DNA of 64,000 nt from Endomychus coccineus. Its lineage: Eukaryota; Arthropoda; Insecta; Coleoptera; Endomychidae. The stretch covers positions 18,839,631 to 18,903,630 of the forward strand of contig OY294070.1 of assembly GCA_958510875.1 (NCBI GenBank), read 5' to 3'. This document shows positions 10,951-21,770 of the stretch, piece after piece. How positions within the stretch are numbered: the first letter of the stretch is position 1; every line of letters starts with the position of its first letter. The notes below the pieces were generated by a model, which saw only the letters and a list, made by a program, of their open reading frames with translations, was not told the origin of the DNA and made no database searches. A program made the translations under genes and the position numbers.

Positions 10951-12494
10951 GTGATCGTCTGGATCGCTGTGTACAGTAAAAAAACAATAAGTATACAATA
11001 TACAGGGTTTATCACTTACCTTGTTCATCAGATGTCCCCATTCAAATAAAATTAGGCAAATTAAAACCACGAATAGAAAAAATAAGTGTTATTATCAGTC
11101 CAAGCGACGAGGGATTTGAGCCAAGTCTGTTTTCACCGACCACTTGATTGATTATTCCAATAGTTTAAAAATTGAATAAAATCAGACATTACGTGATGAA
11201 AATCCGTTAGAAACTGATATAAAATAACTAGGTATTAAAAGTTCGTTTTTCACTATGTAAGGGTACAAATTACTCTTACTTATGGATAAACTATAAGCTC
11301 TATTTCATCGCTTGGTTGCCGACAGCTACAGTGAAGACAGTCCTGAGATATATTTTAGATGTTAAAATTTGGGCACCAGAGTATTTTTAACCAACCAATA
11401 AATTATGAATGATTGAAATTTACTGGTAATTGAAATACTATTGTTGATACAATTTATAACAGAACTTAATATTAATGAGTTATGAACTGAATGAATTGAA
11501 ATACGGATGAAGTTAAATTGCTTAAATCAAAGTGAACAGTTAAATTTACACATATACAAATACTCAAATGATTATTTCAAATGTTACATAAACCAAAAGT
11601 TGGGTAGCCTGCCGGGTAAGATGCTATATTTGCTCGATTATGGATTAGTACTTCCTACTTGATGTATGGATTCCTGCCACAATTCTAATACAGTTTCCAC
11701 GATTGTACATCACAAGTCAATAAGCATCTTCTAAATCAGTTTTTCCACAGCAGATTCAATCCAACCTCAGAACTCGTATACTTGTTGAATTTTCCACAAC
11801 ATAAACAAAAACCCTGAAATCACGAAATGTTCAAACCTCTATTGCTCTATTATCCTCAGAAGACAGACATGAACAGAATACATAACGATTGTTGAACAAA
11901 ATTAGGACTAACCTATGTCCTGTCAGATATCACCTGGAAAGGCAAATTAATTCTTGAAGTCAGTGAATGAATCAAATGGAATTACAAAGATATTTGCCTA
12001 TATCACGATAGGGTTATGAAACAACTTTACTTCTGTCCAAAACCAGTCACGTTGAAACTAAGTTTTAATCCCCTAATTACACAAATAATTCCAATTATTC
12101 CAATCCAAATTGGTATTTGATGCCTTTGCTTTCAACGGAAGAATATTCCCAGAATTTGGTTCCAAACATAAGCTTGGTATCACCTCCCTGTTGAAATAAC
12201 TTATCAACACGACCTTCCACTTGAACGATTTGACAAGAAGTACGCCATTTTCTAGGCCCTTTTCCGGTGCTTCTGTCTCACAGAACAACCTCGAAATAGA
12301 AGCGGTAACTACAGAATTTGACACTGAATATCCATGACTCGGAGAATATACGGTCTAGCATAGCTGACGTCACAGGAGCTAACCGATTGTAGTTCAGCGG
12401 CCATTTCTAAGCCGTTAAGTGAAATTTACACGTTACAACTAACTTAATAAATAAATACAGAGTTAATCCCTTTCATTAAACAAGAAATAACTAA
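10951..12494. other. No recognisable gene; weak repeat similarity
   Basis: Only short chance open frames. The stretch near 11190-11270 (CATTACGTGATGAAAATCC onward) resembles about 55255-55335, so it is part of a dispersed repeat of unknown type. Confidence 0.35.
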
Positions 12495-12900
12495 TTTATT
12501 TGGGATTTGAAAAATAAGTCTGAGCCACAAACCCCCCCACTTCCTTTATCCACTGCCTATCTTCCATATATTGAAAATATAACAGAACGAGTTTCCAAAA
12601 TTCTTAACAAGCATAATATTTCTACTCGTTTTTCCATACTTTCAAAACTATCTCAGGTCTACATTGGTGAAACATGTCGTAGAGTATAGCGACCCATGTG
12701 AAAGGACATGAACGCTGTACAAGGCTTCGTGACACCAGTAGGTCTGCACTTGCGGAACACAAGTTTGACACCAATCATCAAATCCTTTTCGAAAATACTA
12801 AAATCCTAGCCCGAGCCCCAAACTTCTATCAGCAAAAAATTCTTAAAGCGATAGAAATCCTAAAACCAACTGAAATGATTCAACAATTTAGGGAATGATA
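12495..12900 (+). pseudogene. Penelope-like element (PLE), C-terminal linker and GIY-YIG endonuclease remnant
   Basis: Two adjacent plus-strand frames reproduce the end of a PLE polyprotein. The first holds the pre-endonuclease linker (AYLPYIENITERVSKILNK, then NISTRFSILSKLS) running directly into VYIGETCRRV, the YIG part of the GIY-YIG nuclease. The second continues with RDTSRSALAEHKFDTNH and YQQKILKAIEILK. Compared with the related minus-strand copy at 22690-23914, the GIY half (the segment ending VYSIPC) is deleted. The reverse transcriptase is missing entirely. Confidence 0.8.
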
Positions 12901-14045
12901 GATGCTTGTTGAGTTTTTTGGCTTACCAGTTTTGAAGCGGTGTTAAACGGTTCTTTTGGATACCTATGTTGATGTGTTAAAAACTTGAAGAAGAAGCTGT
13001 TGAAAATAAAACTAAACTGAATTGGAAAGAATCCAATATTCTAATCGTCATTCAACGTGATACGCAAAATTGACGAAATCCTACTTACCTGTGAACGAGA
13101 GCAATTGTATTTTATTCATTATGAACGGTTCGTCTGGAGGTATCAGTCAATTCATTCATAGTCACTTTTAACTCTTGTCCATGTTGACTGGTGAATTGAA
13201 CTAGCATTGATATTTAAATAAGTTTCCCACGTTAATTTCATCTTATATGCACGATTGCTAAATGGTATTGCTATATTGGTAGATAATGTAATTTTGCGAA
13301 TACGATTTGAAAGAACCAAAACGATACATTCTGTAAGACGTGAATTTAGTGTTCATAGTTAAATCGAAATAGATACTGTTTCACTGTATTCGACGAGAGA
13401 TGATGAAAACACACAAATTTTGTAAAAAAAAATTTCTCACGCTTTAGACATTTTTATAGAGCAGATCCCTAATTTTCCGCAGTCATTTTACAGCCGAGTT
13501 GCGTCCCGTTGTCATGAATCAACCTAAATGCTTATCAATTATCATAGATAAATCAAAAAAAAATTAATTATACATGCTCTGCATTTAAATAGAGTAAACA
13601 GTCGTCAGATTTAAAATCAATTTACGATTGTGTTAAATTGTTGTAAAATTAAATTTATTTTCGAACAGTTGAATAGTAGAATGAGAACAATTCGATACAT
13701 CTAACTTACGCCTAGGAGAGCCTATCTCCAGTTAACGTATGTAGTGTTAGGGATTGGTTAAATTATATGTATGTCGATTCGAACAACATTATAAAAGAAG
13801 TTTATTTATCATCATTACATCAAAAACCCCAAAAGTCATTAATTGTTATTTCTAACTTCACAACGTATGTCAACTTAAAAAACATTGAATCTGGTCACCC
13901 TGATATTATTCATTTACGCTCTCTTAAACAAATGAGGCGTCGCGTCGGGTAATCCCTTTCATACAGCATATGTAGCGATGTATCTCACAGTAGGTACATT
14001 CACCAATGAAACTTATTGTATTGCTCATAAGCTACTGATGCCATC
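12901..14045. other. No recognisable gene
   Basis: AT-rich. A 61-residue frame at 13767-13952 (MYVDSNNIIKEVYLSSL...) matches nothing I recognise and has no supporting context. The final part (about 13960-14045) leads into a mariner-type left end. Confidence 0.35.
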
Positions 14046-14051
14046 TTCAAT

Positions 14052-14440
14052 GTACGAGGGCAAAGTGAAAAGTCCCTGAAAAATAAAACAGATGGCGCCT
14101 CAATCGAAAATCCCATGTGACATTTGTGATGTACCATCTTTAACTAGAGCGCACTAAAATTTTCAGGCTGATGTGTCATTCACTTCTGATTTGACACCTT
14201 GAAGATTTTTGTAAACATGGATAACAGTGAATTTTGCGTCTTGATTAAACATTATTTCTTGCATGGATAAAACCTTACGCAAGTCAAAGCATCGCTTGTC
14301 AAACATTATGGGGAATCTTCACCATCGACTGGAACGATTCACAAGTGGTTTACTTATTTTCGTTGTTGTAGTATGACCACAAAGAACGCCGTAGCTAAAG
14401 AACAACTCCAAAAGTATATTTCATATTCCCCTACCACTTT
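14052..14440 (+). pseudogene. mariner transposon 5' end with N-terminal transposase fragment
   Basis: A mariner-like terminal segment (ACGAGGGCAAAGTGAAAAGT, from about 14052) is followed after ~160 bp by an ATG at about 14217. The frame there reads MDNSEFCVLIKHYFLHG, a stop, then ASLVKHYGESSPSTGTIHKW. This is the mariner N-terminal helix-turn-helix, closely related to the minus-strand copy at 42463-43055 (LIKHYFLHGKN...). Sequence after about 14440 is unrelated, so the catalytic domain is lost. Confidence 0.8.
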
Positions 14441-14789
14441 CATATTTGTGAAAATTGCACATTTCTTAAATGTAAAAATATATAATAGTTGATGGAATTT
14501 AAAAATTAGATTTTTTTCCATTTTTTTTTGTTTATTTCGGATTTAAAACAAAAGGGTATTTCACTTTCACCATCCTTACTGTACTTTGTGTTAGTAACAT
14601 AATAATACCTAATATCTAGGTGATAATAAAGTAAGTTGATAACAGAACTGAAGGCCTCTAAACGGAATAATTTTTCAGGTTAATAGTAAGTAGGGTATAT
14701 TGTTCGCGGAAAACGTAATTCGAGTCCCATTTCCATATTCCCACGTAAATTGAGGGTATCAATATAATTCTCAGAATATTCTTAGAAAT

Positions 14790-14870
14790 GAGAGTGTTAA
14801 GATTAGCGCGATTACAAATATTTGCATTTTATATCAACAAAGTTAGATTAGGTTACAAACTTCTCATACA
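14790..14870 (+). repeat. Partial unit of the TTAGG-containing repeat (left of LINE)
   Basis: GTGTTAAGATTAGCGCGATT through TCAACAAAGTTAGATTAGG repeats sequence found at about 17400-17470 and 17510-17560 on the far side of the LINE. The LINE fragment therefore sits inside this repeat. Confidence 0.65.
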
Positions 14871-15286
14871 AAGAGTTTAGTACCAAACATATGGAAATGG
14901 CTCAAGGGAAAATATAGAAAAGTAAACTATTAAATCACTCAAGTCCTGACAGGACATGGGTGCTTTTGAGAATACCTTTACCGATTCAAATTAACAGGTG
15001 ACAATATATGTACATACTGTGGGAGCCCAGATTCAGGACATGACACTATTAAAGTTTGTCCGAGATGGGACAAACGATACAAAAGTTTCGAGAAATCTCA
15101 ATAGATCTAAAAACTATGGTAAATAGTATGATGGAGAATGAACAATCTTGGAAGAAATACGAGATAATAAAAAATAGAATCACGAAGAAAACCCCTCTCT
15201 CTAAACATTCCAAAAAGAAAATGAATCGAAGATCAGACGCAGACCATATCCTGAAGCAATGCGAGGAGCGGTCCCGGGGTATGGAT

Positions 15287-17203
15287 CAGTGGCAGCTCGT
15301 GAACTTTTTGAGAGAGGAGGCTGGACATGAAACGTTTTTGTAAAAATATACGATATTCAGTCAATTAATTTAACCTTCGCGCAGCGACCGTACCAGCTAC
15401 TTCAGTGACAAAATTAATGGTTACCCAGCAAGCACCAACGTGGAGGTATAGAGTTTCTCTTGCCCACAAATTTTTTTTTCGTTCGTTTTTTGTTTTTTAC
15501 TTTTTTTGGATTTTTAATTTTTTTCTTTTTTTTTGGAATTTTTCATATTTTGTTTTTTTTATTAATTTTATCAACTTTTTTATATATTAACGAAATTCTA
15601 CGGTCTTTAATTTGCGAAAAATGATCAATAATGTTAACATAAAATGTATCATTATGTTTTAAGAGTTTTACTAAATCTTTTTCAATACATATTAAACTAA
15701 CATTGTATAAACGATTTTGGCCCATTGTATTTCGCATGTATGTTTTAATTCGTTTGAGAGTAGAAAATGATCTCTCCACCGATGCCGACGTGACAGGAAT
15801 GGTGACTGTCAAACAAAGTAGTTTATAAAACTGAGGTAAGACTTGTTGCAAATCATTATCTATCATATATTTTATTATATCGGCGTGACTGTCGTACTGG
15901 CCTAAAATATCTTTATCCCAGTATACAACGCATAATTCATTGTGCAGCGCTATTTTATCAAAAAAATTATATTTTAGAACTAAGTTATCTGAAAGTGTAT
16001 TGAGAAACTCTTTTGAAAAAGATTCGAAAAATCTTCTATTCGTCAAATCGAAAAACGTCAATTCATGTAAATCAGAAAATCGAATCTAAAATTTCATAAA
16101 AAAGTTGTTTATAATGTAGTTTCTTGTCTACCAAATTATATGTTTTCCTTCTTTTCACGGGAGAAGCCTCACCAATTGAATAATTTCCAAATAAAATATT
16201 AAAATGAAATTCTGTATAACGGAAACTTGAAATTTTATCAATGAGATGTTTTAAACGATCTCTTGAATAAATTATATTAGTGAATTTATGTTGTAAAATT
16301 TGAAAAATAAGATCAGTTTGTTCAAATATTAATTTAAAAGTATCAAGAAAAAACAAAAATTCTTGATTTTCTAAATAAGATTTTAAACCAACAGCAGCAT
16401 TTAATGAAACCTGATCTGTTGAAAAGTCATCACTGTTTAATATAAAATCAAATGTTTCAATTAATTTGTCTTTATTTTTATGGATGGTAAACTAAACATT
16501 GCACGTGATGTAAAAGTCCATCGAGTTCGAGCATTACAGGGAATTCTGTTTCCTACTATGTTATTTAAAACTTACGTTCGTTTGTTTGAAGACCGTTTAA
16601 ATGTCCCGCAATTACAGATGCCTTCGTAAGTCTGATTTATTCGCAAAGTCGAATCGTTGAAATGTTTCCATTAAAAAATTGAATAAATTGACCACTGTTC
16701 TTCCCGAACTAACATCGTAGAACCCTAAAAATCTTTCCACTAGTAGTCCATTTTTACAATTAATAATTTACCGAACAGACGAATTCTAATCTAATCTTAT
16801 TTCGCGTGGCGTCACTCAACCATTATACCCGCATAAAACAAAACAAGCACTGACGCACCACGCATGTGTCGTATTCCGTACCACACCGAACTGTACTGAC
16901 TTAAAGGCGGGCGGCAGGCTAGCCTCCAGAAGGTGTTGCCATTTTCGCTGTTTCACCTTATTTGGCGATTGACTGGTCGGAAAAACGGCAACTGTGTTGA
17001 ACAACACATGCTCAGCGTTTGAGATATATAGAGTCTAGCCTCAGGGCACTGTTGCCAGATTGAAAATAACTACTGAGAACGGGGAATCAATTGTAAAATT
17101 TGAAAAATTATCAGAGAAACAGGAAATAAAATGAAGAATGATCAACAAGATAAATTTGTGAGGAGGCTGAGCCTCCTTAGCCTCCTTCGAGGAGCCGCCA
17201 CTG
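15287..17203 (-). mobile_element. hAT transposon copy 3, internally deleted (TSD GTATGGAT)
   Basis: The third member of the 4918-7801 family. It starts CAGTGGCAGCTC and ends GAGCCGCCACTG, with GTATGGAT perfectly duplicated at 15279-15286 and 17204-17211. Length 1917 bp, against 2884 bp for the long copy. It inserted into the LINE reading frame; removing it and one TSD restores a continuous frame, which confirms both the ends and the order of events. Confidence 0.95.
15543..16790 (-). pseudogene. hAT transposase remnant (copy 3)
   Basis: The minus strand retains the C-terminal half: a dimerisation block almost identical to the long copy (PVTSASVERSFSTLKRIKTY within 15543-16061) and the preceding helical segment (FLDTFKLIFEQTDLIFQILQ within 16072-16356). 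A ~50-bp deletion near 16070-16090 removes the DTIKGQIEIRFSD segment. Upstream, only pieces of the core remain (GRTA..NQFFN-like frames near 16640-16745); the zinc finger is gone. The extra C-terminal residues (VDKINKKNKI) arise because the stop differs from the long copy. Confidence 0.88.
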
Positions 17204-17245
17204 GTATGGATGAAGAAAGAGAGGTCTTAGCAGGGAGCTTGTAAG

Positions 17246-17610
17246 AGTAGTCCTTCTCCTGCACTGCCAAGTGCGGAGCCAAAGCTCTCGGTGTACATCA
17301 AGCATTTCCTCTCAACAGAAAATAAAGTTAAGTTAGGTTAGAGTAGGTTAGATTAGGTGACAACAAAGGGGGTACAATAAAATCATTATTGGTTATTATA
17401 TTAATATTTACGCGGTTACAAAATTTGCATTATATATCAACAAAGTTATGCTAGGTTAGGTTAGGTTAGGTTAGAAACAAAGGGGATACAATAAACAATC
17501 ATTATTGGTTATTATGAGTGTTAAGATTAGCGCTATTATAATAGTTGCATTCAAAAAACAACCATTATTGCTTATTGTGCAAATACTTTGGTATATATAA
17601 GTGTGGTTAG
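17246..17610 (+). repeat. LINE 3' tail and ~117-bp tandem repeat containing TTAGG motifs
   Basis: The LINE 3' UTR ends near 17311 and passes into degenerate then regular TTAGG repeats (about 17325-17355 and 17452-17476, the latter with four consecutive GGTTA units). Around them, ACAAAGGGG followed by ATTATTGGTTATTAT occurs twice (about 17366 and 17480), giving a unit of roughly 117 bp. TTAGG is the usual insect telomere motif, but this is an interstitial array only tens of bases long. Confidence 0.65.
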
Positions 17611-18759
17611 CCTAGGCAGCAGGTACTACATGCTAATTATCTGACCTGACAATCAGATACATACCTGGAACTGAATTTACGTACATAGAAAGGCAATTAA
17701 TAGATGTCCGACTCAATTTATGTTCGAGGACTCTAATAAGTGGAAATTTTAATCCGAGGACTAAACGGAAGGAGTTCGACATAAATATGTTCATTATTGA
17801 TCCGTTTGTAAACGCATCATCGTTTTTTTATTATATTATGTACCAACTTTTACTTTTAGTTTTGTTTGTAACAAAATATAAGCATATTCGAAAATAACAG
17901 GTAGCAACAAATCTAACTTTGAAAAGATCATAATTATCTGGAATAAGTAATTCTATAAAATAATAATTGTATCCGCAAAATAATGAGTTAAATAGTTTTT
18001 CTGTAACTTATCTAACTAGCAATAGCCTTGCCATCAATTAAAATCTAACCTGGGATGTACATTGTTTACGTTTAATTATAATGATATAATAATATAGACC
18101 TTGGTATGAATAACTAAATTGCTGGTTTTACTACCTGTGTGAAAACATAATAAATACAATAGCATCATAGAACACGCACACAACAGATTCAGGATTGGGG
18201 GATTCTCGAGCCCAATAAAACGGCGCCAATTAGCCACAGGCGGAGCCACCGTCGTTATATCCGCTTTTTAGTATTGGCTTGTGGCCCCAAGTTCAGCCTT
18301 TATAATTTAGACAGATTAATTCTTTTCTATTGTTAGAACCCACGCATTCGATAAACAACAAGTCAGCGTCAACATAGCAAAGAATGCATTTGTGAAAAGG
18401 ACATACGGTTTTGTTGATTGATTGAAATATGAGATTTATTTATAAATATTTCTACTATCTATCGCCTTACATCTGATACCCTGAACTTAAAAAAAATAAT
18501 ACTGAAATCAAGTTAAACGTCCTTTTTATAACTTGAGGAATACATTATTCCATAGCCTAGATTCTTCTGGAGTACTCAAAGCTGCAAATCAATTCTACTC
18601 CGAATTCATAATCACAATGAGTCACGATCTATCTTAGGAACTCATTTTAACAATGTTAATAAAAATAAATTTCCGTAGAAAGCGAAAGCGAAAATGCGTC
18701 AACAAATTAAAATTGTGTTATTTTTACGAAATGATCGCCCTTATCCACTAAAAATACTA
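17611..18759. other. No recognisable gene; GC-rich segment near 18200
   Basis: Mostly AT-rich noncoding sequence. At 18185-18290 a GC-richer block contains GGCGCC flanked by CCCAATAAAACGGCGCC; on the minus strand this reads TGGCGCCGTTTTATTGGG, which resembles an LTR-retrotransposon primer-binding context. No LTR pair or gag/pol frame was seen. Confidence 0.3.
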
Positions 18760-18769
18760 TTAAAGTACT

Positions 18770-20020
18770 GAGTACCTTTCGGCTACCAACTGGTCATCCA
18801 TCCATCAGAGTAAACTAAATTATACATCAAAATGTGCCTGTTTAAATATTATTTGGATAATAATGTAAACAATGGAATACCCTCAGCTGGAGATAAATCG
18901 GAATTTAATAAATTGCTGTTTCGTTTATACATTTCCATCCCTTCTAAATTACCTAGCTATTTGTCTGTGTTTCAAAAGTGATAAACTTTCTTGAGAAATG
19001 GTGTGAACTGTATTCAAAATATGTTCGGTTACCGCTGATTTTTAATCATTATTTTTTTGTATACGACCAAAATGTTTCTTATAACGAGTTAAAATGTTCT
19101 TTCTAGTTTGACCTACATAGCATTTTGAATACGACTCAACATTGATTTTGTAAATCCCGGATTTGTCGAAATCTATAAACTGGTTGTATTGCAAATTTAG
19201 AAAACAAACTATGGAATTTATTGATTACTGAAGAATGATAAGTGAAACTTTGGAATTTTATTGAGTGTTTGAAGGTTCTAATTCAGTTAGTTGGCTACGT
19301 TCCAATTTCCTTTTTTGTTTAGAAATTAAATTATTGATCAAAGATTTGTGGTAACCATTGTCCAACGCAATTTGCTGAAGTTTCTCAACTTCGTTGTTAT
19401 AATTTTGCTGGCTCAAAGGGACGTTCAATAATCTATGCACTATACTATTAAACGGAGCTATTTTATATCTAAATGGTGTAACTGAATCCGCCGGGGTATA
19501 CCTAATTGTTTGAGTGGGTTTTCTGTATGTGTCGAAATCCAAGTGATTACCATCTTTTATAACGTTAATATGAAGGAAAGGAAGCTGATTATCTGTTTCT
19601 ATTTCGACATTGAATCTCAGTGAATCAAATTGGCTATTAAGAGTGTTTAAAAATCCATATAAATCAAAGTCTTGTAATCGCAAAAATATCATCAACATAT
19701 CTATACCAAACTTTTGGGAACGGATTCAATTTTGATTTGAACGAGGTTCCAAATTCCCTTAGAAAAATATTGGCCAAAAAAGGAGAGAGTGGATTGCCTA
19801 TTGCACATCCGCTTGTTTGTTTATATTATTTTTTGTTGAAAGTGAAATAATTTTGCTCCATACATAAAGATGTAAAGATCATGATTTCTGTGTAGTTTCT
19901 ATCGGGGATATTAATATTTGAAAGCCATTTCTTCAGAATGTTTATCGACTCAGGGATTGCAATATTTGTAAATAGTGAAACAACATCAAATGAAACGAGA
20001 GTATCACCAGTATTCACCTA
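18770..20020 (-). pseudogene. PLE copy, reverse transcriptase + GIY-YIG endonuclease, minus strand (5'-truncated)
   Basis: Penelope-like retroelement reading leftward. RT motif 3 is LVSFDVVSLFTNI (19826-20017). Across a frameshift come a CAIGNPLSPFLANIF-like block and WYRYVDDIFA (about 19690-19810, YxDD box). Then LPFLHINVIKDGNHLDFDTY, RKPTQTIRY and VHRLLNVPLSQQNYNNE follow (19258-19698). Downstream at about 19060-19170 the minus strand gives SGIYKINVE and CYVGQTRKNILTRYK, the GIY-YIG nuclease. The 3' end near 18780 has the PLE terminal motif in degraded form. The copy is 5'-truncated at about 20020, where it meets an oppositely oriented copy. Frames are broken, so it is inactive. Confidence 0.88.
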
Positions 20021-20168
20021 CACCATTCAGATATAAAATAGCTCCGTTTAATAGTCTATAGTTCATAGATTATTGAAGGTCTCTTTTGAGCCAGCAAAAT
20101 TGTAACAAAGAAGTTGAGCTTCAGCAAATTGCGTTGGACAATGATTACCACAAATCTTTGATCAATAA

Positions 20169-20904
20169 CACTAGCCGACAAAATTTGATTTTTTCTCTGT
20201 CCTTGGGACTAGACTGACATTTTTCGATAAAACAGGCTACAATTTCTACATGTCACACTTCTGTATCGTGAACAGAAGTCTTTTAAATATCAATTGTTGT
20301 TTGAAAAAATCATTTTTTCTAATGGAAAAATGAAACTGCACGACGCAATTGAAATATGTTTGTTGCATATGGAAGACTATACAATGGCTTCAATTCCTGT
20401 AACGCAAACATCGTAAAATAAAATGAACGACGTGAAATAAAATTTCATTTTTCTTTTAAGAAATCAGGTTATTTTCTATGTGCACCAAAAATGCAAATTT
20501 CGCAATTATTTCAAACAAAACCCATTATTTAAAAGACTTCTGATCAAGTGACAGAGGTGTGCCATACAGAAATTGTAGCCCATTTAACAGGGTTTCAGGT
20601 CAGCAAAACTGATCTAAGCTAATCTAGCGTGGTTGAATAAACGCGATTTTTAGGTTTTTTTGACAGAAAAATTGATTTTTATCAGGGTTTCGGTCATTCT
20701 ACCAAGATCATTTATATCTCAAATGTAGCTCTGTTTATATGCTTTCAAGCAAAAAATTAAAAAAATTAAAAAAATGTTTTTTCACGTATCCTAACCACAA
20801 AAGCAAAGTCTGAGGGGTTAGATGGCGACTTTCCTACTATTTGACACCCAAGCAATCGAAAAATGTCGGTCTAGTTCCAAGGACAAAATGACTGTCGGCT
20901 AGTG
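20169..20904. mobile_element. Non-autonomous TIR element, CACTA-type ends (TSD TAA)
   Basis: The ends CACTAGCCGACA and TGTCGGCTAGTG are perfect 12-bp inverted repeats extending imperfectly to ~55 bp (both arms contain TCCTTGG and GACATTTTTCGAT). The trinucleotide TAA flanks both sides. Removing the element and one TAA restores GATCAATAATTTAATTT, which is the uninterrupted sequence of the neighbouring PLE copy (complement near 19325-19341), so ends and TSD are confirmed by an empty paralogue. CACTA-initial TIRs with 3-bp TSDs fit the CMC/EnSpm superfamily; PIF/Harbinger (also 3 bp) is less likely given the terminal sequence. No coding sequence. Confidence 0.85.
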
Positions 20905-21279
20905 TAATTTAATTTCTGAACAAAAAAGGAAATTGGAACGCGTAGTCAACTTACCAAATTAGAGCCATTAGGATAGAGTTCAAAATGCTATGTGGGTCAA
21001 ACTAAAAGGAACATTTTAGCTCGTTATAAGGAACACTTTGCTCATATAAAGAAAAATGTTGGTGAAAAATCAGCGGTAGCCGAACATATTTTGAATACAG
21101 ATCACAACATTTCTCAAGAAAGTTTATCACTTTTAAAACACAGTATACAGACAAATATCTAGTTAATTTAGATTTAGCAGTTTATTAAATTCCGATTTAT
21201 CTCCAGCTGAGGGTAACCCATTGTTCATATTATTATCCCCAAATAGTATTCGAGGCTCATTTTGATTTATAATTTAGTT

Positions 21280-21321
21280 TACTCTGATGATGGCTACTTG
21301 GTAGCCGAAAGGTCCTCAGTA
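21280..21321 (+). ncRNA. Hammerhead-ribozyme-like motif in PLE 3' terminus (family 1)
   Basis: The core CTGATGA (21284-21290) is followed by one extra T, a 6-bp stem II GGCTAC/GTAGCC with loop TTG (21292-21306), then GAAA (21307-21310), a minimal stem III (A-T and G-C pairs, loop GTC), and the cleavage dinucleotide position T-C at 21316-21317. Flanking TACT (21280-21283) pairs with AGTA (21318-21321) as a 4-bp stem I. Type I hammerheads with tiny stem III are an established feature of PLE termini. The extra U after the core and the short stem I may weaken activity. Confidence 0.65.
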
Positions 21322-21429
21322 CTTTAATAGTATTTTTAGTGGATAAGGGTAATTATTGCTTATCAATAATGTTATAATATATCCACAGTGTGAACTCTTT
21401 TATAGTTTAAAATTGTGTTCATTAAAATG

Positions 21430-21770
21430 TAAAGTTAAAAAGCTCTGAACAATTGATCTCGTGACCTCCCTCACTTGTTAATGTTGGTTAAGTTGGATTT
21501 GGTTAAATACTTTAAATTACTCAACCAATTTCACAATGAACTTAAAGTAGTTTCAATTTTAAAAGCGTTCTAAACTTATAATTTATGTTTGATTATCTGA
21601 GAATTTGTTATTTTATATATAAGTTCTTCCGATTCTGAAGATGTGAAACGAACAAAATAATAAATAAGGAAAGGTAGAATATGGAAATGTATGTCGTTAC
21701 ATTTGTTGGAAATAGCTGGCTATCTAATTAACAACAATCGGGTATGGTATCACTTTATTGACTACGCGAG
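21430..21770 (-). repeat. Dispersed repeat, copy 2
   Basis: Diverged reverse complement of 9437-9780, with shared TTAAGTTGGATTTGGTT (about 21489) and GGCTATCTAATTAAC-type ends. It begins just after the PLE 3' end. No coding potential. Confidence 0.55.

Larger units (their letters stand above)
14871..17245 (+). pseudogene. R1-like LINE ORF2 C-terminus, split by a hAT insertion
   Basis: The C-terminal end of a non-LTR retrotransposon ORF2 on the plus strand reads VPNIWKWLKGKYRKVN, ITQVLTGHGCF, EYLYRFKLTGDNICTYCG and then SPDSGHDTIKVCPRW. It contains the C-x2-C-x8-H-x4-C zinc-binding motif typical of R1-clade ORF2 tails. Two in-frame stops occur (after VNY and after GCF). The reading frame continues MVNSMMENEQSWKKYEIIKN to ERSRGMD at 15286, is interrupted by the hAT copy 15287-17203, and resumes at 17204 with EEREVLAGSL and a stop at about 17243. 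It is 5'-truncated, as most LINE copies are. R1 clade is inferred from the motif layout. Confidence 0.75.
20021..21345 (+). pseudogene. PLE copy, plus strand, head-to-head with the previous copy
   Basis: Same family as 18770-20020 but reading rightward: YTPFRYKIAPFNS and QQIALDNDYHKSLINN (20023-20165), then a TIR element (20169-20904), then the GIY-YIG nuclease end KCYVGQTKRNILARYKEHF and SAVAEHILNTDHNISQESLS (about 20985-21130). The 3' UTR contains a hammerhead-like motif at 21280-21321. It is truncated at its 5' end exactly where the minus copy is truncated, producing an inverted pair joined at their truncated ends. Stops and frameshifts are present. Confidence 0.85.

Noticed and set aside
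17452..17476. Telomeric TTAGG tract, possible chromosome end
   Set aside because: Only a few units are present, embedded in a longer noncoding repeat with ordinary sequence on both sides; it is interstitial.
18185..18290. LTR retrotransposon primer-binding site (TGGCGCC on the minus strand)
   Set aside because: No LTR pair, TG...CA ends or gag/pol frames nearby; kept only as a remark.
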